Below, in pieces: positions 35,430 through 47,854 of a DNA stretch of 64,000 nucleotides. The translations under genes and the position numbers were made by a program. Source of the stretch: Pyxicephalus adspersus. Taxonomy: Eukaryota; Chordata; Amphibia; Anura; Pyxicephalidae. The notes beneath the pieces were generated by a model that saw only the letters and a program-made list of their open reading frames with translations, made no database searches and had not been told where the DNA came from. The stretch covers positions 40,978,295 to 41,042,294 of the forward strand of contig NC_092859.1 of the NCBI RefSeq assembly GCF_032062135.1. Direction: 5' to 3'. Position 1 is the first letter of the stretch, and every line of letters starts with the position of its first letter.

Positions 35430-35490
35430 TTTAATGTACAGCACTGCGTACTATGTTGGCGCTATATAAATACAGTTTAATCATAATAAT
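35430..35490 (+). mobile_element. LINE 3' tail fragment
   Basis: AATGTACAGCACTGCGTACT then ATGTTGGCGCTATATAAATA and a short TAA-type tail; severely 5' truncated. Confidence 0.7.
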
Positions 35491-35491
35491 A

Positions 35492-37120
35492 ACCTTCTCT
35501 AAAAGTTTTACCCTTACTTTACCCTCCTGTAAACTTAGCGCAACCCTGCCTGTAGTATTAACAATAACCCCATTCTCCCTACAACCCCAACCCTTACAAT
35601 ACCTGGCCAAAAAGAAAGACAACCGAGGATGAAAGAGCAACTGGGAGGAATGTACATTAAATAGGTCAAATTTTACAAATTATAAACTCCTAAAGTCCTA
35701 TTCTGGATGACCTTACTTTGCAAGGCAGGACTTAGTTGTATTCCAAATAATGTCACTGGGGATGGAACTCTTTCATGGACAGATACATTTAATTGACAAA
35801 CCATGCCTCGATTTATTGTTCCTCCACTGGGTAGTTCAGCAACTTTTGATAAAGTGGCATTGGCAGAAGCATAGACCTTACTTGTCTGGCTAGTAAATCA
35901 TTTTATGTCTCCCTGCAGTTTCCCATTTTACAGTTTACTCTGGGGACTTTACTGTGCATTAGAAGGGAGTTGTTTTTAAATGTTTTTATGGGTGACAGTG
36001 TGTTGTATCTTGATAACTGCTGTGCAGTGACTTGTTTTAGAAACCTGGAAAATCTGTCATCATTTTATATTATTTCGACTACTGTCACCGGTAGAGAATT
36101 CAAGTTCCATCCTAACACAGGAAAAGTTCTTCCAGACTCACCCACAATGAGATCACTTTTATCAGCGACATCCACAATTTCTGTACCCCTCCCATGAAAA
36201 TGAAATAATTCTGGGCAGAATGATTTAGCAGTCATGTGCTTTGTAGGTTGGCTGCCAGTGACTGATTTTTTATGTTAAAATCAACTGCATAATTTGTGGA
36301 ATCACACTGCTGTATTATTTTATGGAGCATTTACTATGTTTCTTATTTGATGTAGTGGGTTTGTGCCTAGATAGTGGTTACCTCTTTTGAATTTTTGTAT
36401 TTTTACCAAACCCTTAAACTGATATATAGATTTGTTGAAAGGAAGAATAGGGAAGGCAAGAATTTATTGGAAAGTGGTTTTCTTATATTTATATTGTGTT
36501 AGTTACAGTTTATAATATTTTCCAATATACTAGACAAAGTTCACCTAGTATTTGTAGTAGACGCTGCAAATATGACCCACAGAGTAAACTATGGGGAGAA
36601 AATAATATCAAGGCGACATAGGTTGATTGCAGAAAAACGAAAATTTAATTGTCCGGTCTGGAGAAAATACCAGCAGCGCTCCATGAGCCTCAGATCAGAT
36701 CACCCTCTGAAAAAATACCTTCTTTTCCTTCTTCCACTCCTTGGTATCTAATACCAAGTTACCAGAGTTCCCCATGATTCCCTAACCCTCGCCTTATTAT
36801 ATACTATTCATCAACACCTTCCTGGGTCTTCAACAACTTAGGTCTTTCGCCACCAACCTCGAGGAAGCCACTTTTGGTGTCGGGATCTGAAAATATTTTT
36901 TTTTTGCATTTCTACAAACAGCCTTTTGCATATTCTTCTTTTCAACAAAACTATATTATGTTTCTTATTTGGTTAAATAAATGAATCTGTGTATATGAGG
37001 TTAATTACCTTCACTTTGTATAGATATCCTCCCACTTATTGTTTTGGGACAATGTGAAAGAAAATAAAGCGAGACAGACAGTAATACAAAAATGGACATG
37101 GTTTTTAATCCTGTTCTTCG
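35492..37120. other. No gene seen
   Basis: AT-rich DNA. 36640-36870 is somewhat CT-rich and may be an old repeat, but I cannot place it in a family. Confidence 0.3.
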
Positions 37121-37127
37121 CTATTCA

Positions 37128-37760
37128 AAGGTTTTGGCTATACACACAATTTAATGTAGAACTATGCTCACTGGTGGGTAGTGAGCGTCTGCCACAATCG
37201 ATAGGTATGTACAACATACTTGCCCTATTCGGCTTGCTCCTTTCTGCTCCTTTAAAAGAGCACTCTAAACCCATCTTTTCAAACTTGCCTACATGTTTAC
37301 TTCTGTCTCCTAAAACCCTCACTACTTCCCAATATCCCCCCCACTTCTTATTGTGTGCTGCTTCCCCCACCTCCTAGATTGTAAGCTCTTTGGGACAGGG
37401 TCCTCTCCTCCTCCTGTGTCACCATCTGTATCTGTTTGTCATTTGCATCCCCTTTTCAATGTACAGCGCTGCGTAATATGTTGGTGCTATCTAAATCCTG
37501 TTTATTATTTTGATAATAATAATAATAATAATAGTAATAATTGGTGGTTAGTAAGCTTCAGCCACAATTGGTAAGTATGTACAGCATGCTTGAGATGACA
37601 GGCTCCTTCCATCACCATGTACCAGAAGGCCGCCATCTTTCCCACCAACTGTCCACAGTGGACTTCCAGGTCCATGACAATCCTCCTCAGGCATTGGATG
37701 GCCATGAATGATGTAACTTGTCACAAGGCCCCCAAGCTCCACACTACTTGGTGCATGGGC
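37128..37760. mobile_element. LINE 3' end nested in another interspersed repeat
   Basis: A LINE 3' segment (about 37222-37540) has TTTAAAAGAGCACTCTAAACC, ATTGTAAGCTCTTTGGGACA, TGTACAGCGCTGCGTAATAT and a (TAA)n tail. It sits between two copies of a 49-base module (37173-37221 and 37543-37591), about 40 of 49 bases identical, beginning GGTGG-TAGT and ending CAT-CTT. The host repeat begins GGTTTTGGCTATACA near 37130 and continues to about 37760. Confidence 0.65.
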
Positions 37761-37764
37761 ACTT

Positions 37765-38700
37765 GCAGTGTGGGGCTAAAACGAAAAGTCGCAAAACATC
37801 ATGCCTTTTTTTATCTGGTGACTTTAGTTTTTCAATTTAGGTTGGCTTTAATTGCAGAAAATCCACTAACAGGTCAAATAATAAGTATACCTAATCTCCT
37901 AAAAATAGTAATAATTAATAATAAATTTCTGGGGCTTTCCAGGTGTAACAGAAATTCCTAAAATCATAACCATGTTAATTATTCATTACAAAAATTCCAC
38001 AAAGCTTGTTAAAAAACAAGAAATACCTTCAAGTCCATGTTTTCATACATAAACTGGCTCTACCACAACTTTCTCTCTCTTCCTTTATTCCTCTTATGTC
38101 TCCAAGTGGTTTTCCAGTTCACAACACAAAAGAAGAAATTCTGCCCAATAAAAAACTGTACTGTATGCGTTTTGTGGGATTTTTTCATCACTTCTGGAGT
38201 AAGGAGGTGATATTCCATAGAACAACACTATCAACTTATAGAATAAAAAGTTCAAAAAATATTAAATTTACTAAATTACCTTAACAGTAACTTTTGCAAT
38301 AAATCAAAATAAATTAGCCAAAATATGAACAATCTGTAACCAATCTGAGTCATTTTTTTAAATGTTCCTTATAGTTAAAGATGAAATGCCACTTACTTGA
38401 TTAAAAACAATAAGTATTGCATATTCCAACCCATGTTACATAGAGTAAATGGATGCTGATGAAAGAAAGAAACAAGCAATCACATATGGGAATGAAACAG
38501 ACATCGGCTAATCATGATCATGTTCCTCGTTTAGGACAAATTAACCCTTTGTAAATTTGTAGCACATTGTCAGTTAGTAGCGGACCCAAAGTCAGCTGAA
38601 GTGAACAAGGAAGAGACAAACCCTCATGCCTCTATGTAACTGATACAAATATACAACTATGTATGTGGTTTCATAATGTATTTCATTTAGTTGATGCATG
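37765..38700. other. No gene seen
   Basis: AT-rich, no recognised feature. Confidence 0.3.
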
Positions 38701-38702
38701 TT

Positions 38703-38890
38703 TCAGGTTTTGGCTATACATACACTTTAAAAGAGAACTGTATTTATTTGTGGTGGTGAGCTTCTGCCATAATAAGTATGTAAGTACATCACACTTTGCT
38801 GATTTTGGCACAGACTTATCTGGTCACACAGCACATTTTTTCTTTCTGAGGACCACTGACTCCAGGGCATCCCCTTACTGACCCTGGGGG
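38703..38890. repeat. Second copy of the GGTTTTGGCTATACA repeat
   Basis: GGTTTTGGCTATACATACAC, GAGAACTGT and GGTGGTGAGCTTCTGCCATA align with 37130-37200. No LINE insertion is seen in this copy. Confidence 0.55.
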
Positions 38891-38894
38891 AATG

Positions 38895-39745
38895 TTCCTC
38901 CCTCCCAATGATATATGGTTTTTATTGTTGCACTCTGAACACTGAAGTTCTAATGTGTATTGTTCTGACTTTTATGTACTGTGTACTTTAGTAGTTTGTT
39001 ACATAGACCTGAATCCTGCACTATATAGTTTGTGTATTACAAATACACTTTATTGTGTATGTGTTGACAAAAGTAGTCAAAAGTGCTTATTTGCAACTAA
39101 ATTTTTGTTGACCTCTACATGCCCTATATAAAACAATTTTTTAGCTATACATAAACTCAGATTTCAAAAAAAAAGATTTCAACAAAATATACTATCCAAG
39201 AATGTTTCTCAGGGCTTGAAAACATGAATATTGTGTCAGTTTTTATAATGTGCTTGTTTTTCTTGTAAATAGAAAGACAACCTTCCTTTCCAACAGGGCA
39301 CTGAATATTTCTCATTTACACTCTGTACACATCGGTTACTTTGAAGCCTATATAACATATGGTATTAGGTCATAATAATGAAGCACAAGAACATATCACC
39401 CTGCCACACACACATACAGATATGGCTTCCTCCCAGCCTGCTTTCATCCATTTATATTTTAAACCACTCTTAGGCTTATCTGAACCCACCAACACATGTT
39501 CCTTGTTGGTGGCATCCTTAAACAGCAGAAGCATGCCTATTTCTCATCAATTGTATGGACTACTTTATGTAGTTTGAACATTTTACAGCTGGCGATCCCA
39601 GGGGGAACTGAATCACCCACGCACCCTCATTCATTTTCAATGGGCAACCACAGGTGAGGCGCTACAAGTCTAAACCGTGGCTGCATTCACAGGCACGAGG
39701 AAGCAGTAACCCCACTGCAACCTCACTGCCTGCCTAAACTAGGCC
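38895..39745. other. No gene seen
   Basis: No supported exon or recognised repeat. Confidence 0.3.
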
Positions 39746-39752
39746 CAAACTA

Positions 39753-40071
39753 GGCTAGGTACACACGTGCAATAAATATTGTTGGAAAACGACCGATGTA
39801 CACACACTAGATACGATCATTTGAACGATGCAGGAAGTGACGTGTACCAAAGAAAGTGTCCTGCAAAACAATCCACGATCACTGAACAACCGTACACACA
39901 ATACATAGTGAACGATCATCGCCCAATCACATCCCCTGGGACGGTCGTTCATTTCCAGCGACATTCCTCCTAATGGGTGTTGTTGGCCAGTCGTTGTGCA
40001 CTTTTTATTGCTAATGACTGGTCATTATTCGTTTGTTTCCAACGACAATTATTGCTCCTGTGTACAAAGCC
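39753..40071. mobile_element. MITE of the ACACACGTGCAATAA family
   Basis: The left end GGCTAGGTACACACGTGCAA and the right end (reversed) GGCTTTGTACACAGGAGCAA pair imperfectly, followed by matching GTTGGAAA tracts. Flanking TA dinucleotides are present on both sides. The internal words ATACGATCATTTGAACGATG and CAGGAAGTGACGTGTAC are shared with 24.14-24.5 kb. Confidence 0.75.
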
Positions 40072-40298
40072 TAAGCCCTAAGGAATTTCCTCTAATTGTG
40101 GAACGATTTCCAATAACTTTCTATTCTGTGTGCAGGAGTGGACGTGAAAGGGGGACAGAGACAGACTAAAAAAAAATATGAAGGAATTTCTAACATTTTC
40201 TAGTTCTGTTCAAAACTTAAAAATGTGTTTTTACACTTTAAAAGTAAAAAAATTCAAATTTAAATACATAAAGCAAAACAAACAAATGATATAAACGA

Positions 40299-40322
40299 AT
40301 ATATATATATATATATATATAT
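40299..40322 (+). repeat. (AT)n microsatellite
   Basis: Twelve AT units. Confidence 0.95.
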
Positions 40323-40324
40323 TT

Positions 40325-41140
40325 ATGGGTAATGCTTCAATATTCAGTTTCAATCCAGAAATTGATGGCCAGCATCATTTAATCAAATAGTCCCCAAACT
40401 ACAGCCCACTGATTGGCATAGACTGGCACCTGCAATGGCCACAGGTGCTAGGTTTGCAACACAGAAGATGAATGTAACAGGCACCTACGCTCAGGAACTT
40501 CAGCATGATGGTGCCTGTATAGTCCCAGTTGTGACGCTAGCTTTATTAGTAGCACAGACATTGGAAGGTAAGTTCTAACACATATGCTGCAAAACAATTT
40601 TCGTATTTTGTATTCCCACTGACTGATAATGCACTAACTATACCTACACTAGCAAAGAATTAATTTCTCTGTCATTTTCTCAGCATGGTTCTTTTCAGCA
40701 CACCACCTGATTGGCTGCTTTTACCTATTCTTTCTCTCACATCCTGGCCCTGCTCTTGATAGACTACAAGATTCTAAAATTCACATATTTATCTGTTTGC
40801 ATTTTAAAAATACATTACATTTTGGGCTTTATTTTTAATTTATTCCCATCAATTTGAAATTTACTAAAAATAGTCAAATCTCTCTACTTTCTTACTTTAA
40901 TTCCTATTAAAACAATGATTTGTTCTGCCACCTAGTGGTCAATCTTTAAAGTGCACCACTGTCACAATAGGAAATGCTATCTGTATAAATGAAAATTATG
41001 AACTAATCTAGAGAATAATTTTAAAAAAGAGCTCTTTGTATTACAGAGCTGCATTCATTTGTTTTTTTTACATCTGCCTACAGTGCTCATATTTCATGAT
41101 CTTCAGTGTGGTTTCCCTTTAAAAAAAGAAAAACTAATGT
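40325..41140. other. No gene seen
   Basis: Unremarkable DNA; CCACCTAGTGGTCAA near 40929 is a short word that also occurs in repeats. Confidence 0.3.
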
Positions 41141-41149
41141 TGCAGAAAC

Positions 41150-41620
41150 TGGCTGCTTATCCTACTCTCATAGTTCAAGCAGGGTGAGAATCTTACCACC
41201 ACCACTGTTAGATATTGTTTTGAGAAGATGAGAGGTCAAAACATTTCAAAGGGTTCTCCTTGGATCTCCAATAAATCAGAAAAGACCCAGGGAGGGGGGA
41301 GGGTTATGAAATAAATGCAGATTTTTTTATATACTTCAAAGTTTCGCCTCAGTCCTTATTTGGCCAAAATCTCCAGCTGAAGTCAAGAAGCGATTTCCTC
41401 CCAAACTGTTCAGAATATAGGCCTGGATTGATATAATCTGGCTGCTGGGTTTTTGTTTGTTCAGGGCTCAAGCATCTGTTTTGCAGCCTGTTAGAATTAG
41501 CAGAGGTTTCTCTGATTCCTATATAGTTTAGGGCCGATGGGAACCAACATTGGTGATTGTAAGCAATATTACTGACATCTGGTCATTCAAGTTAAAGCAA
41601 ATGTGATTTTCCTCCTGATA
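41150..41620. promoter_or_regulatory. Unique segment with a perfect CArG box, candidate enhancer
   Basis: A non-repetitive stretch carries CCTTATTTGG at 41354-41363, a perfect SRF-binding CArG box CC(A/T)6GG, with ACATTTCAAAGGG (TCF/LEF-like) near 41242 and CCAATAAATC nearby. SRF sites are typical of mesenchymal and smooth-muscle enhancers. That would suit a pdgfrb-type neighbour, but this is inference from a single motif. Confidence 0.2.
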
Positions 41621-41739
41621 ATATGGCATCATATTACAATTTGATTTCCGAAGAACTGCCTCGTGTATCAAAGTGTTTAAAGAATTGTTTATTATGGCAT
41701 GCAACTGGGAGGATTATTTAACTGTCCTTAGTCCTGGTA

Positions 41740-42560
41740 GATACTGTTGGATCCTCAAAGTGTTCATTCTGCCCAGTGTTCTTCTCCTGACCTTCTGGAA
41801 TTTGACCTTGATTCTAACCATGTCTCCTCTTTTCCATCTGCCCTGACCCTGGTTTGTCCTGTCCATGTCACCTATCTGCCACCCCCCTTCCCCCTTCAAC
41901 CTTGGCTAGTTTTTAACCACTCCACTCTTCTGCCTCCTGCACTGACCTTGGCTTGTCTTCAACCACTTTTCCTTTCCGACAATTTCTCTTGGCTTGTTTC
42001 TAAACATGTCTTCTGTCAGCCACCTAACCTGAAATTAGATTGTCCTTGACCATGTCTCCTATCTCCCACCTGTGCTGACCTTGATCTGTCCTCCATCATG
42101 TCTCCCATCTGCCACCTGCCCAGACCCTGGCTTGTCCTTGACCACATTTTCTGTTTACCTCCTGCCCTGCCCTTGGCTTGTCCCCATTCACACCCTCTAT
42201 CTGCCACCTGACCTGACCTTGGCTTATTCCTTATTATGTCCCTTTTCTGCCACCTACCCTGACATTGGCTTGTCCTTGACCACGTCTCCTATCTCCTGTC
42301 TGTATTGGCATTGGCTTGTCCTCCCCCTCTTCTTCTGTTTGCCACTGGCCTAACCTTGGCTTGTCCTGGACTACATCTTCTGTCTGCCACCTCCTGGACC
42401 ACATCTTCTGTCTGCCACCTTCCCTGACCTTGGTCTCTCCTGGACCACATCTTCTGTCTGCCACCTTCCCTGACCTTGGTCTGTCCTGGACCACATCTTC
42501 TGTCTGCCTCCTGGCCTGACCTTGGTCTGTCCTCAAAGACATCCTCTGTCTGCCACTTGT
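41740..42560 (+). repeat. 46-bp minisatellite
   Basis: A tandem repeat with a unit of about 46 bp: TCTGTCTGCCACCTTCCCTG, ACCTTGGTCTGTCCTGGACC, ACATCT. Starts of CTTCTGTCTGCC at 42405, 42451 and 42497, and of GGCTTGTCC at 42129 and 42175, show the exact period. About 16-18 units can be placed; the right third is most regular and one unit is shortened to 28 bp. Because 46 is not a multiple of three, the long frames here are incidental. Confidence 0.9.
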
Positions 42561-42564
42561 CCTG

Positions 42565-43045
42565 ACTTGGCATGTTCATGACCACACTGTACATTCCCCC
42601 AAGCCTTCTAGCATCCAAGATCTAAGCCTCTAATAGTTTAGTTGTAAAATATCCCCATTTTGCCATCTCAGTCCTAATAATTGAGTATTCCCTTCTAGAC
42701 AGCAGTATGTAAACTACTTCCTCTCCTCCTTACTCCAACAACTTCATGAGAAATTTCACCCCATAATCCCTGCAAAATTAAAAGTGTCCCATCAAAAAAC
42801 AGTTGAAGTGTGAATAACATTAGAGGTCACATGACCCCTTTCCATTTTCTACTTTCTCCAGCTGTTTCTAACCAATGGTTGACACACGGTATACAAACAG
42901 ATATTTAATGACAGCATTTAATAAGTCACGCCTAAAAACAAGAGAAGGGCAGATTATCTGTGATGTCAATGATAACCAGATTGCTTATTTCTCCACTTAA
43001 ACTGAACATAAAGCCCAACACTAATTGTTTCTGTTTGGTTTGTTA
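42565..43045. other. No gene seen
   Basis: No recognised feature. Confidence 0.3.
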
Positions 43046-43049
43046 AACA

Positions 43050-43850
43050 CAGTCATGTGAAAAACTAAGTACACCATGAAATTGCACTAAATCTAGATAA
43101 AAGTGATCTGCTTTTTGAAAAAAAAATTTTTGTAAAAAAAATAGTAATAGTTGTAATAGTGTACTGAGGAAAATGTATGTACACCCTGGGCCTTGGGTCT
43201 TTTTAGGCTGTTCCTTGGTGGATTTGCAGTCATTTTTAATACACCTTCAACTTCTGATGATGACTTCTAATAGGTGACATGCAAAAGAACTCCAAACCAT
43301 ACCATTTCCACCACAATGCTTCACAGTTGAGGAGTATCAGTTCTTTTTCAGCTCCTGAAATGCTGTTTTCTGTTTGTGCCAACTACCCTTACAGTGGCCA
43401 AACAACTTCGACTTTGGTTCATTAGTTCATAAAAAAGTTTTAGAAGGTCAATTCTTTGCCTAAATGTTTAATAGAATCATTGCTTTTTATTCTTTTTAAA
43501 TAGTAACAGCTTTTTGCACCCCTTCCAAGGGGTCAATATGGTACAGTCTATTTTTGATTGTTTATACATGCACTTTGACACCAACCATTACAAGAATTGC
43601 CTGCTGATCATGTAATCTTGGAAAGCTTTAAATGATGTTTTTTTGGGCTGCATTTGTTGGGTCAGCCAGCCCTGGACAAATTAGCAGTTGTTTTAAATTT
43701 ATGCCATTTTTAGGTTTTTTTTCTTACACTGGAATGATTGATTTCAAGTAATTTGGCAAGATGGTAGAATAAAATATGTTCTCCTTGCATAGTTTGCCCC
43801 TCCCAGGAGTTTAATCATAAGCCTTTTTTTGCAGGGATGTGCTGCATAAT
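43050..43850 (-). mobile_element. Degenerate Tc1/mariner-like element
   Basis: CAGTCATGTGAAAAACTAAG then TACACC at 43050-43075 resembles a frog Tc1-like terminal repeat. Internal words such as TTTGGTTCATTAGTTCATAA and CACCACAATGCTTCACAG look like decayed transposase-coding sequence read on the minus strand. All frames are closed and the right end is not found. Confidence 0.5.
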
Positions 43851-43854
43851 GTTT

Positions 43855-44615
43855 TTGTGGGGTTTTTTACAATCGTGACTTGACATGTAGTAATAGAAGA
43901 ATGTTTAATATAATCCAGAAGAATGTTCACCTGAACAGAACATTTATTTGTCATGTATGATCTGTAAATCTGCTTGTTCTAATAAAGTATAAGTCAGGGC
44001 AAAAAATAAGAATAAAAATATTGTCTGTATATCCCTCCACTATATACACATTTCTTATTGCTGCAAGTCATGACAGAACCAGTCCTGTCCTGGTCAGTTC
44101 TATTGTGACAGTGCTGATTTTCAATAGATACGTTTTATGAGCATTGTTACCCCATCATTGGAGTTGTTACTGCCAGAATCACTAGGTAAAAAAAAGGAAG
44201 AATAGGAGCATGAGAAAAAGAAAGAACTGTAACTATCATTACTAAAGACTGGTAAGTTGCAACACGTATTTTTGTTCTTGGGTTCATATCGATACATTAG
44301 TACAAAGGCCAGGTTCTACATCTTTTCCCCAAGTACTATTTGTTTGAAGATGCTATAGAAAACAGCTCTAACTGAAAGGGGAGGAGACATGCTGCAGTTC
44401 AACTTTCACTTACAGGTCATTTCTCCACCTTTCCCCATGAATGGACAGTGAAAAAGAAGCAGCTGACTGATGAACTCATCTGTCTATTACTTTGTTCTGG
44501 TTTCCTTTCACCATGCTTGTTGCACTGCAGCCTGGGCCAGATTTACATCTCAGAACCCCATAGGCACAGAACACAGTAAACCATGGCAGGATGGAGCCAC
44601 AATAAGGTACATCCT
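43855..44615. other. No gene seen
   Basis: AT-rich DNA, nothing recognised. Confidence 0.3.
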
Positions 44616-44619
44616 AGAC

Positions 44620-44740
44620 CTGTAATTCTCAACCAGGGTTCCCCCAAAGGTTGCTAGGGGTTCCTTGAGCAATGAGCAGGGAGAGGAGGGTGGTGTTACA
44701 AAAGCCTCACTGCCTTCCTCCATGCCCCCTTCAGCTGGAG
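44620..44740. mobile_element. hAT MITE end fragment
   Basis: ATTCTCAACCAGGGTTCCCC, AAAGGTTGCTAGGGGTTCCT and TGAGCAATGAGCAGGGAG match a common hAT-type MITE end (TTCTCAACC-GGGTTCC). Only one end is present. Confidence 0.5.
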
Positions 44741-44744
44741 GACA

Positions 44745-44905
44745 GACTAAGTATGAATTGACTTGATAAATGAAGAGACTAGACTTGGGACTCGACCTTG
44801 AAGAATTCTTGGTGACTTGAGACTTGACTTGGGACTTGGTGTCAATGAATTGGGATTCGACTTGGACTTGAAGGGTGATGACTTCCAACCTCTGACACAC
44901 ACACA
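44745..44905 (+). repeat. GACTTG low-complexity repeat plus (CA)n
   Basis: Irregular repeats of GACTTG, GGGACTCGACCTTG and GACTTGGGACTTGG, ending in a short ACACACACACACA tract. Confidence 0.7.
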
Positions 44906-44909
44906 CAAA

Positions 44910-45890
44910 TATATTTATTTCTAAATATACTACAATATTAAATGGAATACCAAGACTGAAACAGAAAATCTGTTACATGTAAAACTGTGACTATTTTCCC
45001 ATTGCTGCTCCCTGAGTTGTCATACTCCACCCCCGAGGAGCATTAAGCTAGTAAACCCAAGTTCTGCTGAGCTTATCTCTGCATAAAAAATAGTTATATT
45101 TACTTAATTGATGTAGAGGACATGAAAATGTGAAAAAGCCTTTGGCTTTTTTTAAAGTTGAGCTAAACTTCACAAATAAACCCAATAGGTAGAGGTTTAT
45201 GACAAGGGACAAGCAAATTGTATTTTGCAAAAAAAAAACTTTTCCCCCCACTTCTGGTGTCTTTTTGTTTTTGCTTACACATTATAACTTATAAAGTGTC
45301 TGATTCATAGCACCACCAAATACAGATGTAGATTCTAGGAAAAAGAAAACTCCTGCATATGATCAAAGACTTCCCAATTGCCAAAGAGGAGTGCAGTGGA
45401 CCTAGAAAAGTCAGCAGTGAAGATGGTAGGTTTAGGGGAAGCAGCAGTGACCGGTTCCTTGACCTGACCACACTGCAGAACTCTTACAAAAAAGGTTGGT
45501 GGGTGCCATATTCAGCAAATTTGCTGTGCATTATGGAAAAGGTTCACCCTCACAAGACTAGTTTCACTCCACTTTATAGTGGAACTTAAAACGGAAAAGG
45601 AATTAATGTTTTTAGCAGAAAAAGTGTAAAATATCTATTTGCCCTGCTTTTTTACTTCTATGTTCACTGCTAAGCATCCAAGCATAGTGTTGCTTAATGG
45701 GGACATTGTAACTCTTGTCTGCATGAATGGGAGCTATATAGTCAGTGGCCATCCAATGGCTAAAAGGACCTATAAGGAGCAGCAGTGAGGATGGCATCGG
45801 CCACAGATTGCACATCAACTTTAACCTGCCCACCCCCCCAGAGAAGGGCACACAGGTAAATGTAGGTATGCTGTGCATACTTACACATGA
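44910..45890. other. No gene seen
   Basis: Contains repeat-like words near 45.4 and 45.75 kb (GTCAGTGGCCATCCAATGGC, related in reverse to 37.68 and 59.12 kb). No exon is supported. Confidence 0.3.
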
Positions 45891-45902
45891 GGGTAATAGC
45901 TC

Positions 45903-46568
45903 CACTGTAACATCCTCCTCTCTGGTATTCCACTAACCTGACTCTCTCCTCTACAATCTATTATGAATGCTGCAGCCAGACTCATCCATCCTTCCCTCCG
46001 CTCCTCTTCCGCTGCATCTCTTTGTAGATCTCTCATTGGCTTCCTTTTCACCTTAGAATCAAATTTAAGCTCCTGTGCTTTGCCTTCAAATCCCTCACAG
46101 TTATTGTCCCACTTCCATTTCTGACCTGGTACAAAAGTACTCCCCCAACCGCTCTCTCCGCTTCTCCAATGACCTACTAATAACTTCCTCACTCATAACC
46201 TCATCACACGTACGGATTCAAGACTTCTCTAGAGCTGCACCAGCTCTCTGGAATGTTCTTCCTCATCCTATTCGGCTTGCTCCTACTTTCTGCTCATTTA
46301 AAAGAGCACTCAAAACCCATTTTTTCAAACTTGCCTACCCATCTTCTGTCTTTTGAAACCCTCACTACTTCCCACCACTACATATCCCCCTCCTATTGTG
46401 TGTAAATTCCCCCACCTACTAGATTGTAAGCTCTTCGGGGCAGGGTCCTCTCCTCCTGTATCACTGTCTATATCTGTCTGTCATTTGCAGCCCCTATTTA
46501 TTGTACAGCGCTGCGTAATATGTTGGCGCTATATAAATCCTATTTATTAATAATTATAATAATAAAAA
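45903..46568 (+). mobile_element. 5'-truncated L2/CR1-type LINE with target duplication
   Basis: It encodes the decayed C-terminus of a LINE ORF2. MNAAARLIHPSLRSSSAASL and FSRAAPALWNVLPHPIRLAP then FKRALKTHFFKLAYP are the usual end-of-ORF2 signatures, broken by stops and a frameshift. The 3'UTR holds TTGTAAGCTCTTCGGGGCAG and TGTACAGCGCTGCGTAATAT, then a TAA-rich tail. Flanks TAATAGCTC (45894-45902 and 46569-46577) form a 9-bp target duplication, although its first bases could blend with the tail. Confidence 0.8.
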
Positions 46569-46579
46569 TAATAGCTCAT

Positions 46580-47850
46580 CCACACATAATGAAATTTGTT
46601 TTCACCAAAAAGGACAAATTTCTAATTTTCCACACATCGTGACTTTTTAAAAATTGGTCATGTCTAATATTGGTCTTTATTTCCAGGTTGTCCATGTAAG
46701 GCTGACTTCTCTCTCATGTGCCTGTAGCTTTCACCTCTGCTTTTCATTTATCTCCCCTGTTAAGTATCACAATCCTCTTCCATCTCCTTTACAGTCTCAG
46801 GGTTATGTCTGGGTTTCTTCTCTCTAATCTCCCCTTCAGAAGAGTTTTGTTTTTCTGTCTCTCTGCATTCCATGTGTCCCTCTTATCTCTCCCACACTTT
46901 ATGTCTCCCAAACTAAAACTTCTTGGCCTCAGAGGATATTGCTGCCTCTCTCCTGCTGGGGTTAACTGGTTTCTCTATTAAATGAATCCAGATGTACCAC
47001 AAGCAGTGGTGAGACCGGATGTCACTGTTGTTTTATTCAGTGTGGCTTTTTTTTCTGAAGAATTAGGAAAAGAAAATCAGTTCTCACGAATTTGTGGAGC
47101 GTGTTCTCAGGATAGAAGGTCAGAACTGTAACACTTATAGGTTCCATATACATTATCATGGGAATCTGCACTGTGAGAACGATGTATGTTTGGCAACTCA
47201 CAGGCGTGCTGTGGGTTTGCATTTTCTTTTATGTGTATAAATAGTGTGTATATATAGCAATGTAATCCATTTAAGCCTTCTGTGGCAGGGCCCTGTAAGG
47301 GTCAAATGGATCATTCCAAACTGGTGCCTTCTCTCTCTTTAAACCAAGTTCTCATCAGTTGCCCTACTTTTGGCCTTATACCACTATACAAACATACTAA
47401 CAAACTACCAGAAAGTGCCCCTTTGCATTAAAACTTGCACCCAAACTCCAAATGAGTGCATGCCATTTAAAAAAAACAATATAAAGGAAAAAAAGTAGTA
47501 TAAACACTTAGGCATCTGGACAGTCATTTTATTTTCATGGGTATTCTTTGTGGTGAGTATATCTAGGGATGCGGTAAGGGCATGGCCTTTGCCAACATAC
47601 TTTGTGCATAAAGGTGCCTGTTTTCCTAATCTCACAACTCTGGGAGCTATGTCCAATAAAGTGAACACCAAGTAGATAAAGAAACACCAATTATGAAGTT
47701 GTGTATTTATTAAAAATATTTAAAGAGTTCTGAAAAGCAACTAAAGTAATCATTTCAGGTCCCTGTCAGCCTCATGTTAGGGAATGATCAGACTGGAAGG
47801 GTAAATGAGTTTACTCTTCAGAATAGATTTGCTAACTGTAAACACACTGG
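46580..47850. other. No gene seen
   Basis: CT-rich frames at 46.7-47.0 kb have no family resemblance or splice sites I can support. Confidence 0.3.
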
Positions 47851-47854
47851 CATG

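Noticed and set aside
37617..37961. 114-codon plus-strand frame
   Set aside because: It lies across an interspersed repeat also present at 59.0 kb and shows no protein family motif.
42016..42618. Long frames across 42 kb with repeated RRCGPGQTK-like words
   Set aside because: They arise from the 46-bp minisatellite; the unit is not a multiple of three and all frames are repeat artefacts.
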